Part shown: piece by piece, positions 54,803 through 62,124 of the stretch
Numbering within the stretch: the first letter of the stretch is position 1
Layout of the letters: each line of letters opens with the position of its first letter
Assembly (NCBI RefSeq): GCF_030506305.1
Contig: NZ_CP119421.1
Coordinates: forward strand, 4,728,501 to 4,792,500
Direction: 5' to 3'
DNA length: 64,000 nt
DNA from: Porifericola rhodea
GTDB lineage: Bacteria; Bacteroidota; Bacteroidia; Cytophagales; Cyclobacteriaceae
Translations under genes and position numbers: made by a program
The notes under the pieces: model-generated
The model's database searches: none
What the model was told of the DNA's origin: nothing
What the model saw: the letters and a program-made list of their open reading frames with translations, nothing else

Positions 54803-55343
54803 ACGGATGTCAGTTGATAAAAAATTTAAAAATGGATTTTACAGTTTGCGATCTATGAGCAGTAAAAAAGTAAAGACTCTGTTTAACATTCTTTATTGAG
54901 GGTGCAGTTTAATAGTTTTTGCCTTAAAAGTAATTTCACTTACACATTAATTTATACCACGGCTGTTACTATCCAGAGTAACTAAGATTCTTTCTTTAGT
55001 GTTACAGACTTTGTTTTTAATGTCATTAGAATCTAACTCCAACAAACACTAAATTATAGGATAGCCCAAAGTTTAACTGTATGGGCTTGGAAATGCTGTT
55101 CAAATGCTAATACGACAAAGGGTATATTTAAAACAGGTAATGTAGTAAGATAGCTCTGGTAGTTGATTAGTACATTACTTCTTTGTGAAGGTGTACTGCT
55201 ACATCCCTACCGGATTCACATAATTTTCAGTTACGAATTATACGGGTAGAATCTGGCAGTATTGACTAATTGAGAACTCTCACTTAAACTTAATTGCAAT
55301 ATTGTTGCAATTAAACCAAGCTGTATTTAGCTTGCCAATTGTT
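54803..55343. other. 540-nt intergenic region before the metal-uptake locus
   Basis: Mostly A/T-rich with no convincing gene. It holds a short hairpin (AGCCCA near 55063, TGGGCT near 55082), a promoter-like ATTG (55261-55264) followed 20 nt later by TAAACTTA (55285-55292), and the 25-bp inverted repeat at 55290-55314. Everything recognisable is in the last 90 nt. Confidence 0.5.
55290..55314. promoter_or_regulatory. Perfect inverted repeat, candidate Fur-family (Zur-like) operator
   Basis: TTAATTGCAA (55290-55299) and TTGCAATTAA (55305-55314) are perfect 10-nt inverted copies with a 5-nt spacer. The core 55293-55311 also reads as a 9-1-9 repeat with one mismatch, the layout of Fur/Zur boxes. 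It overlaps the -7 box and the predicted start of a weak promoter, the position of a repressor. It is 30 nt before the first gene of the locus. Confidence 0.6.
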
Positions 55344-55766
55344 ATGAAAGGACCAATACATAACAATAACAAAAGTAGCAAAACTAAGGGTTTGACAATG
55401 CAAACGCTGTTAAGTGTATTGCTGCTCATTCTTTATATCGGTGGTAATATTGGTCCTGACCTCATTCACCAGGCAGTTCATAATCATGAGGAAACGGAGC
55501 ACCACTCCCCTGAACAGGAGCTAGATCCCTGCCATCGTACAGTATTTCATCAGGATACCAGCAGTGGTTGCGAACACCAGACTCATATTTTTGCTGGTGA
55601 AGATTGTGATTTTCAGTCCGAATGGGTTAAGCCGCATCAGTCATCAGTGATTTACCTCCCTGATGTTGTAGCTCATTTCCATACTATAGCTACGCAAACT
55701 CATCTACTTTCCGTAAGCTCTTATAGCGCATACAGAACCTCTCTGCGTGGGCCTCCTATTGCCTGA
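55344..55766 (+). CDS. His-rich membrane-anchored protein of a metal-uptake locus
   Basis: About 140 residues. An N-terminal hydrophobic helix (LLSVLLLILYIGGNIGPDL, residues 22-40) may act as an anchor or a signal. It is followed by a region dense in His, Glu and Cys: HQAVHNHEETEHH, DPCHRTVFHQD, GCEHQTH, GEDCDF, HFHTIATQTH. About fifteen His in total. The end is SLRGPP, a pattern I associate with small proteins beside TonB receptors of Bacteroidota. It may bind or pass on Zn, Cu or Ni. The frame opens further upstream at a TTG (55302), but ATG 55344 is preferred. Metal binding is inferred. Confidence 0.7.
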   Translation: MKGPIHNNNKSSKTKGLTMQTLLSVLLLILYIGGNIGPDLIHQAVHNHEETEHHSPEQELDPCHRTVFHQDTSSGCEHQTHIFAGEDCDFQSEWVKPHQSSVIYLPDVVAHFHTIATQTHLLSVSSYSAYRTSLRGPPIA

Positions 55767-55926
55767 ACAACACTTTCTTATTTCGTTTACAAATTTCTTT
55801 TGTCAGTAAAACACTGCTACACAAGGGCATAGTGTATGGCTATCTCAGCCTTACAGCTCATGTAAATCTATATATGTGATCAGCTTAATGCAGGCTGGTA
55901 TTGCCTCTATATAGTCAGCTAACCTT

Positions 55927-58332
55927 ATGCGCAAACTTTATATCGTGATGTGGTTAATGAGCATCTCATTTGCTACATCAGCACAGTCTGTATCTATCCG
56001 GGGGATAATTCTGAATGGGCATGATCGTCCCATAGCAGGGGCTACGCTCAGGCTAGCAAAAAATAATAAAATTACAACTACCAATGATGAGGGGCTTTTT
56101 CGCTTCACCAATCTTGGTGTTAAGCAGGATACCCTTATGATTAGCCATGTGGGTTTTGCTCCGCAGCTGCTGGCTTTGTCTTTAGACACATTGCAGCAAG
56201 CGCTACACATACAGCTATCCCCCTCTCTTCAGCAGCTAGATGAAGTAGTAGTTAATGACTCTTACCTGGAGCGAATTCGTCAGGAAGAATCACTAAACGT
56301 AGAGCTGGTTAATGATAGCTTTATCAGAAGAAACCTGGGTGGTAGTCTTATGCATTCACTGGAAAAGATACCAGGAGTGAGCCTGATAGGCATTGGTGCC
56401 GGACAGTCAAAACCTCTTATCCGGGGGCTGGGCTTTAATCGGGTAGTAGTCATTGATAAAGGGATTAAACATCAGGGCCAGCAGTGGGGGGCCGATCATG
56501 GATTAGAAATAGATCAGTTTGCCCTGTACAAGGCAGAAATTATTAAAGGAGCAGCATCATACATGTATGGTTCAGATGCTATGAGCGGAGCAATAAATAT
56601 TCAACCTAAACCGGCACCAGAAAAATACTCGCTGGGTGGAACAGTAGATATCATTTGCAAAACCAACAATCAGCTATATGGTACATCTGTAAATCTCTAT
56701 GGAAGACACCATTACTGGTTTTTTGACACCCGAGTATCTCATCAGGCTTATGGCGACTATCAGGTGCCTACCGATACAGTATATGTGTACGATTTTGCGG
56801 TTGATCTACATGAGCAAAAACTGCGTAATACTGCCGGTAAAGAAACCAACCTTCATTTCACTGTAGGCTATATTCAGGATAACTGGCAGTCTGCCCTATA
56901 TCTAAGCAGTAACTTTAGCAAAACTGGCTTTTTTGCCAATGCTCATGGCCTGGAGCCCAGACGTGTTGACAGAGCGCTACACGATAGGTCTAGTAGAGAT
57001 ATCCTTCACCCCTATCAAAATGCCCGTCATTTTAAAATGACCAATCGGAGCACCTTCTATGAGGGGGATCATATGCTGGAGCTAGATCTTGGCTATCAAC
57101 GGAATTTCAGGCAGGAGTACAATCATTATGTAAACCACGGTTATATGCCAGCCATTTATCCTGAAGAAATGGCTATCCCTAGCGATCTGGAAAGAGAATT
57201 TGAAAAAGACATTTACACGCTCAACTTCAAGGATTATATAATAATAGCCAAACACAGTCTTCTGTGGGGTATCAATGCTGAACATCAGAAGAATATCATT
57301 AACGGATGGAGTTTTCTAATACCTTCATTTAATCAAACTAGCTGGGGTGCTTTTGTCTATGATAAGTATCAGTGGAAACCAAACCTTCTGTTTCATGCTG
57401 CCTTAAGATACGATTATGGACAAATACAGCTGTTCCCTTACCAGGATTGGTTTACTTCTGAGGTAGAAGAAGAGGGTGAGCTTATAGCTAAAAAAGTGAG
57501 CAGAGCTCAGGAGCTTAGCCGGGAATTTAATAGCCTGATTTGGTCTGTGGGACTTAACTACAGTGAGAATAAACTCAATTTAAAGGCAAATTTAGGAAAA
57601 AGCTTTCGGCTACCAATTGCCAAAGAGCTAGGAGCCAATGGCGTAAACTATCATTATTTCAGCTATGAAAGAGGGGATGCAGACCTGGATCCAGAACAGT
57701 CATATCAGGCAGATATTGGCTTAAGCTGGCAGGAGAAGAAATGGTCAGTATCAGTCTCTCCCTTTTTCAACTATTTTTCTAATTACATCTACCTTAACCC
57801 TACGGCAGAGCATGATTATCTGTACGGTGCAGGCAATCAGGTGTTTGAGTACACCCAAAGTAAGGTAGTCCGCTACGGTGCTGAAGTTGAATTTGACTGG
57901 ACCATCTACAGAAACATAAGCCTGGAAGTACTGGGCGAATACCTGTACGCACGGCAGCTTTCCGGAGATAAAAAAGGGTATACCCTTCCCTTCTCACCTC
58001 CACCCTCTGTTGTATTTGGGCTTAACTGGTCGCCAGACACTGGTGAGGCCGTGCAGCATACTTACCTCTCTATAGACTACCGCTATGCTTTACGTCAGAA
58101 TAACATAGTACCCCCCGAGAAAAAAACACCAGCTTATCAGCTACTGAATATTCAGGCAGGCACTGAGATATTATTTCAAAATGAGCCAATAGCGCTCAAT
58201 CTGCAGATACAGAATTTGCTCAATACTAAATATATGAAGCACAACAGTTTTTACCGGCTTATAGAACTTCCTGAACCTGGCAGAAACTTCATTTTATCCA
58301 TAAAAATACCTTTCACAATTATAAACAATTAA
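55927..58332 (+). CDS. TonB-dependent outer-membrane receptor, ZnuD-like
   Basis: 801 residues. The signal peptide (YIVMWLMSISFATSAQS) is followed by a CarboxypepD_reg-like domain (about 22-105; IILNGHDRPIAGATLRL), a plug domain (about 110-225) with IRGLGFNRVVVIDKG and YMYGSDAMSGAINI, and a 22-strand barrel. Extracellular-type loops are rich in His and Asp, for example GQQWGADHGLEID and AHGLEPRRVDRALHD. The plug resembles ZnuD-type zinc receptors. It is part of a five-gene locus with a His-rich protein and three lipoproteins. Siderophore or haem uptake is the alternative. Confidence 0.85.
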   Translation: MRKLYIVMWLMSISFATSAQSVSIRGIILNGHDRPIAGATLRLAKNNKITTTNDEGLFRFTNLGVKQDTLMISHVGFAPQLLALSLDTLQQALHIQLSPSLQQLDEVVVNDSYLERIRQEESLNVELVNDSFIRRNLGGSLMHSLEKIPGVSLIGIGAGQSKPLIRGLGFNRVVVIDKGIKHQGQQWGADHGLEIDQFALYKAEIIKGAASYMYGSDAMSGAINIQPKPAPEKYSLGGTVDIICKTNNQLYGTSVNLYGRHHYWFFDTRVSHQAYGDYQVPTDTVYVYDFAVDLHEQKLRNTAGKETNLHFTVGYIQDNWQSALYLSSNFSKTGFFANAHGLEPRRVDRALHDRSSRDILHPYQNARHFKMTNRSTFYEGDHMLELDLGYQRNFRQEYNHYVNHGYMPAIYPEEMAIPSDLEREFEKDIYTLNFKDYIIIAKHSLLWGINAEHQKNIINGWSFLIPSFNQTSWGAFVYDKYQWKPNLLFHAALRYDYGQIQLFPYQDWFTSEVEEEGELIAKKVSRAQELSREFNSLIWSVGLNYSENKLNLKANLGKSFRLPIAKELGANGVNYHYFSYERGDADLDPEQSYQADIGLSWQEKKWSVSVSPFFNYFSNYIYLNPTAEHDYLYGAGNQVFEYTQSKVVRYGAEVEFDWTIYRNISLEVLGEYLYARQLSGDKKGYTLPFSPPPSVVFGLNWSPDTGEAVQHTYLSIDYRYALRQNNIVPPEKKTPAYQLLNIQAGTEILFQNEPIALNLQIQNLLNTKYMKHNSFYRLIELPEPGRNFILSIKIPFTIINN

Positions 58333-58334
58333 CC

Positions 58335-59144
58335 ATGCTTAACACACAAGAAAACACGATGTACAAATTTTTGTCTGGAGCAATGTCCAGAGTAATGCTA
58401 TTAACTGCCGTATTGGCTTTTATGGTATCCTGTAGCGAAGACGACGATCCTAGTCCGGAAGCCCCGGTAATTTCAAATTTCTCGTTCGGACAGGGAAGTG
58501 ATCATGGTACCGGACAGGTAGCTTACAAGGGTTCTGACCTACATATGGAAGCAGACATAGCTGCCGACGCAACCGTAAGCAGCATCAGTGTTTCTATTCA
58601 CGGACATGACCTAACACCTGCTGAAGGTGAGGAAGAGTGGGATTTTGAACAAAGCTTTACCGACGAAAAATATATGGTGAAGAACGCTACCTTCCACGAA
58701 CACATAGACATACCTGACAACATTCCTGCCGGAGAATATCATATCACTCTAACAGTTACTGATGATGCTGGAAACACCGCTGAGACCGAAGGAGAGCTGG
58801 AAATTATGGACTTGATTTCCTACAGCGATTTTTCTATGGATGAGTCAGTAGTAAGAGGCAGCGATATACATGCCGAGTTTATGGTTAATGCAGTACATGG
58901 CGTACACCACATTGTAGTGGATATCCACGGTCATGATCTACCGGTAGGCGAAGGAGAAGTAGAGTGGCATTACGAAAACGAATTTGAAGATGGCTACCAT
59001 GGCGAAACTGAGGTAGAGTTTCATGAGCATATTGATGTACCTGCTACTGCTCCTGCTGGTGAGTATCATGCTACCTTTACCATAGAAGATGAAGAAGGCA
59101 ATACCACAGTCATAGAGTCTCATATAGAAGTGAGCGCTTCTTAA
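58335..59144 (+). CDS. Lipoprotein with two tandem DUF4625-like His-rich repeats
   Basis: 269 residues. Lipoprotein signal MYKFLSGAMSRVMLLTAVLAFMVSC (if started at 58359; ATG 58335, 2 nt after the receptor stop, adds eight residues). Two repeats of about 100 residues each carry an HGHDL motif, then FHEHIDIP or FHEHIDVP, then AGEYHxTxTxxDxxGN. The repeated His-x-His and His-Glu-His groups look like a metal site on a beta-sandwich. It is coupled to the receptor, so it is probably a surface or periplasmic metal-capturing partner. Known only as a domain of unknown function. Confidence 0.8.
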   Translation: MLNTQENTMYKFLSGAMSRVMLLTAVLAFMVSCSEDDDPSPEAPVISNFSFGQGSDHGTGQVAYKGSDLHMEADIAADATVSSISVSIHGHDLTPAEGEEEWDFEQSFTDEKYMVKNATFHEHIDIPDNIPAGEYHITLTVTDDAGNTAETEGELEIMDLISYSDFSMDESVVRGSDIHAEFMVNAVHGVHHIVVDIHGHDLPVGEGEVEWHYENEFEDGYHGETEVEFHEHIDVPATAPAGEYHATFTIEDEEGNTTVIESHIEVSAS

Positions 59145-59211
59145 TTTTTATACTTCAAAATAAAATGAGATTGATTACTAATTGATGCAAATTTATTTTG
59201 ATACACATCAT

Positions 59212-60162
59212 ATGAAATTAGCACAAACATTTGCCTTGCACAGATTGCTTTTGAGCATCTGTCTGGCTGCCTTAATCATAGTTTCTTCCTGCTCAGAGGA
59301 TGATGAACCAGCCCCTCCCGCCCCTACTGTCAGCGAGTTAGAAATAGGTTCTGGTAATAATGGAATTGGAGTTATTGGACGAGATTTTCATCTAAATGCT
59401 GAAGTTGAAGCCGGAGATAAAATTGAAGATGTACTGATTAAAATTGTACAGCGAGCCGACCAGGAATATTTAGCAGATTGGTCATTTGAACTGTCGTGGG
59501 AAGAATTTAAAGGAGCAAAAAATGCTACTGTTCATAAGCACTTCGATATTCCTGAAGACGCAGTAGAAGGCTTTTACGATTTTATCCTGATTGTCAATGA
59601 TGAGAATGGATCCTCATACGAAGAGACCTTTGATTTTGAAATTAAAGATCCTGCTAACCTTCCGGTGGACCCATATCTATACACCTGGTATACCAGTAAA
59701 AACGACGCGTATTTGTTTTTCGTGAATGAGTCTCTGGAAAACCCCGAAGGAGTAACACTTACAAAGGGCGATACACTGAAGTCTGATGTCACAATTAAAG
59801 ATGTAAAAGGTGATGGCACGATTTACCTTGTACTGATTAAAAAGGATCAGAACCACCTTCCCGAAACGGTAGATGCCATTGACTTTTCTAAGGTAATTGT
59901 TTACGATAAATTTGAACATAAAGATCAGGAAGAAGTAGACTCATTTGGCAATATTATCTACGATGGACAGGGTGGTTATGAACGTGAAAGCCCAAAGTTT
60001 AGTATTGGTGCTTCTGAAGATAATAATACTCCTCAGCCTACCCCTATACAAGGTGATATTGAATGGGAAAATGGAGCGTATTATTTCGGAGTCATTTATA
60101 CCAATTCAACCTATGATATGAGTGTGCATCACTACTTAGAGCTGAATCTGGAAGGTTTCTAA
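59212..60162 (+). CDS. DUF4625-like lipoprotein, second
   Basis: About 316 residues. Signal MKLAQTFALHRLLLSICLAALIIVSSC with a lipoprotein Cys near 27, followed by SEDDEPAPPAPT. One DUF4625-like module (about 30-140) has VHKHFDIPEDAVEGFYDFILIVND, the counterpart of the HEHID motif. The C-terminal half (about 150-316) is a different, acidic beta-rich region. The frame extends to 59182 but ATG 59212 gives the proper signal. A hairpin terminator follows, so the next lipoprotein may be made at a lower level. Confidence 0.75.
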   Translation: MKLAQTFALHRLLLSICLAALIIVSSCSEDDEPAPPAPTVSELEIGSGNNGIGVIGRDFHLNAEVEAGDKIEDVLIKIVQRADQEYLADWSFELSWEEFKGAKNATVHKHFDIPEDAVEGFYDFILIVNDENGSSYEETFDFEIKDPANLPVDPYLYTWYTSKNDAYLFFVNESLENPEGVTLTKGDTLKSDVTIKDVKGDGTIYLVLIKKDQNHLPETVDAIDFSKVIVYDKFEHKDQEEVDSFGNIIYDGQGGYERESPKFSIGASEDNNTPQPTPIQGDIEWENGAYYFGVIYTNSTYDMSVHHYLELNLEGF

Positions 60163-60176
60163 CATAGGACAAATAA

Positions 60177-60215
60177 GAAGTGCGGGCAAAAACAGCTCGT
60201 ACTTCCTTTCTTTTT
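60177..60215 (+). terminator. Terminator between the second and third lipoprotein genes
   Basis: Arms 60177-60187 and 60195-60205 form 11 pairs (two G-U) around a 7-nt loop, followed by CTTTCTTTTT. It may give partial termination inside the locus. Confidence 0.75.
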
Positions 60216-60244
60216 CAATTGCATTCCCTAAGAACTAAAAAACA

Positions 60245-60721
60245 ATGAAAAAACTAAGTAACCTACTGATATATAGCTTATTATCCTCATCAATTTTATT
60301 ATTTAGCTGTGAGGAGCGGGAAGACATTGATACAGAGTACCCAACAATTGATATCAGCTATAGTGATGCTTTCCCCCGACAGTGTAGTAGCATAAAAAAA
60401 GGAAGCAGCATAACTTTTAAAGCTCTGTTTAGAGACAATGTACAATTGGGCTCCTATAGTATAGACATTCACCATAATTTTGATCATCACTCCCACAGTA
60501 CAGAAGTAAACGACTGTGATATGGATGCGAAAAAAGAAGCTAACAATCCCTTTCTATTTATCAAAAACTACGATATCCCTGAAGGGCAGCAGGAGTTTGT
60601 GGCGGAACAGGAAATTGAGATACCCGCTGATATTGAAAGTGGAGACTATCATTTTATGATTTTGCTGACTGACGAAGAAGGCTGGCAAACCATTAAGGGA
60701 CTAAGTATCAAGATTGAATAA
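60245..60721 (+). CDS. DUF4625-like lipoprotein, third
   Basis: 158 residues. Signal MKKLSNLLIYSLLSSSILLFSC with a lipoprotein Cys near 22. A single module shows SYSIDIHHNFDHHSHS (five His in a short loop), a second half AGEYH-like GDYHFMILLTDEEGW, and two further Cys (QCSS, NDCDMD) that may pair. It is the shortest and most His-dense of the three. It closes the metal-uptake locus. Confidence 0.78.
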   Translation: MKKLSNLLIYSLLSSSILLFSCEEREDIDTEYPTIDISYSDAFPRQCSSIKKGSSITFKALFRDNVQLGSYSIDIHHNFDHHSHSTEVNDCDMDAKKEANNPFLFIKNYDIPEGQQEFVAEQEIEIPADIESGDYHFMILLTDEEGWQTIKGLSIKIE

Positions 60722-60986
60722 TCATGATGACATGATGAATACACATGCTTGGGAAATTTGTTATGATTGCTTAAATATATACTTATGCAAAAAAAGACTT
60801 ACTTGTAATATACCGAATTTAATTGCCTAAACTTAATAAACTTAGGAAATTTTACAGATTGTTATTACCAGTAATTATAGTTAATATAGCTTATACACTT
60901 ACAGCAGGTAATTAAGTAGTTTTACGATACTTAAAACTGTAGGTAGCATTAGATTGTGACTCGTCCATTAAATCAATCTTTTAAGC

Positions 60987-61304
60987 GTGAAACTTCATCT
61001 TGATGTAGCCCTGAGCTTCAAAAACGATTTTGATTATATTAACAAATCAATGCACACCTATTTGGTGCTTGCCCCTCTGGACGATAATACTGATGAGTTT
61101 TTAAACTCCATCCACGAGCTTATTCGTGCAGGTTTGAATTATAATAATGTGTTCTGGAAATCTACCACCGATTACTACACTTTGTATGTTCTGACCTACA
61201 TTCAAAAACAAGAGAAGTACAAAAAGCAATATCTAGAACTTTGGCTGAAAACAAATCAGGAAAAAGACAGCAACAGCGCAGCTAAGCTGGACAATGCACC
61301 TTAA
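60987..61304 (+). CDS. Small conserved-looking protein of unknown function
   Basis: 105 residues from a GTG start; soluble and helical (FKNDFDYINKSMHTYLVLAPLDD; YYTLYVLTYIQKQEKYKKQY). No signal or known motif. A later in-frame ATG (MHTYLVL) would give a shorter product. It lies between the metal locus and the Cys-rich gene at 61526. The call rests on its length and protein-like composition. Confidence 0.45.
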   Translation: MKLHLDVALSFKNDFDYINKSMHTYLVLAPLDDNTDEFLNSIHELIRAGLNYNNVFWKSTTDYYTLYVLTYIQKQEKYKKQYLELWLKTNQEKDSNSAAKLDNAP

Positions 61305-61525
61305 AGTGATTTAGAAACTGCCCGTTCATCACTTTTACTTAGTGTAGCTAAACACCTTGGACTAAAGACTCGAACCTACACACAAGCCTTCTTATTTTCA
61401 ATTTATCATCTTCTTCTGCTGCCTATCAGTACTAGCTAAAACCATGAAAATTTATAGAGCTTAGGATGATTTTTTTTTGTTCCTTAGACATACCTCTAGT
61501 AGATTTACCACTCAATACAGCGTAA

Positions 61526-61954
61526 ATGAAAGCACTTATTTCACTTCTGGCTATACTCATGCTCTTTAAACCTATCTGGCCGGTAGTGGATTTTGCTATC
61601 AATTACGATTATATAGTGGAGTACCTTTGTATCAACAGAGATAAGCCTGCTATCCAGTGCAATGGCAAGTGCTACCTGGCAAAACAAGTAGCAGAAGAAG
61701 AGGATCAAGATAAAGAGAAGCCAGCTAACGGAAAAAGCTACAGCTTTGATTTTACAATCGTGTATGCTTATCCTTCTCAAAAAACTTCTACCCCCCTTTT
61801 TAATTATCTAGTTTACGAATACGCTAGCTACTCTGAACTGTATACCAGTCTATTCGTTTCTGAAATTTTGCATCCCCCTCAACGCCATATACAAGCTTTA
61901 ATGCAAGACACCCCAACAGCCAGTAAATCCAGTCTATTTAGTTTTCAAAACTGA
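61526..61954 (+). CDS. Small secreted or membrane protein with CNGKCYLAK motif
   Basis: 142 residues. The hydrophobic N-terminus MKALISLLAILMLFKPIWPVVDFAI is followed by YIVEYLCINRDKPAIQCNGKCYLAKQV (Cys near 34, 43, 47), an acidic segment, and an aromatic tail. Small proteins with this Cys motif (LCxNxxKPxxxCNGKC) are found beside TonB-dependent receptors in Bacteroidota. I know no biochemical role. It precedes the SusC-type receptor by 170 nt. Confidence 0.68.
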   Translation: MKALISLLAILMLFKPIWPVVDFAINYDYIVEYLCINRDKPAIQCNGKCYLAKQVAEEEDQDKEKPANGKSYSFDFTIVYAYPSQKTSTPLFNYLVYEYASYSELYTSLFVSEILHPPQRHIQALMQDTPTASKSSLFSFQN

Positions 61955-62124
61955 TAAACTCTTTTGTAAGCGCCGTTGGCAGGTGTACTTACCCCCTTAC
62001 TCATACATTATCTCATTACACATAGAACTAGCTAGCTCATATTAGTTTAATGGCTGGTATCTGCCTCACTGGCACGCTAATCATAAACTTCTGAGCCTTT
62101 CTATGTATCTAAATATCTATTTAC

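Noticed and set aside
55063-55088. Terminator for a hidden gene before the metal locus
   Set aside because: The AGCCCA/TGGGCT stem is only 6 bp with a long loop and no T-run, and no gene precedes it on that strand.
62070-62076. Sigma-54-like TGGCACG upstream of the SusC gene
   Set aside because: The GC dinucleotide required 10 nt after GG is missing (AT instead), so the -12 half does not exist.
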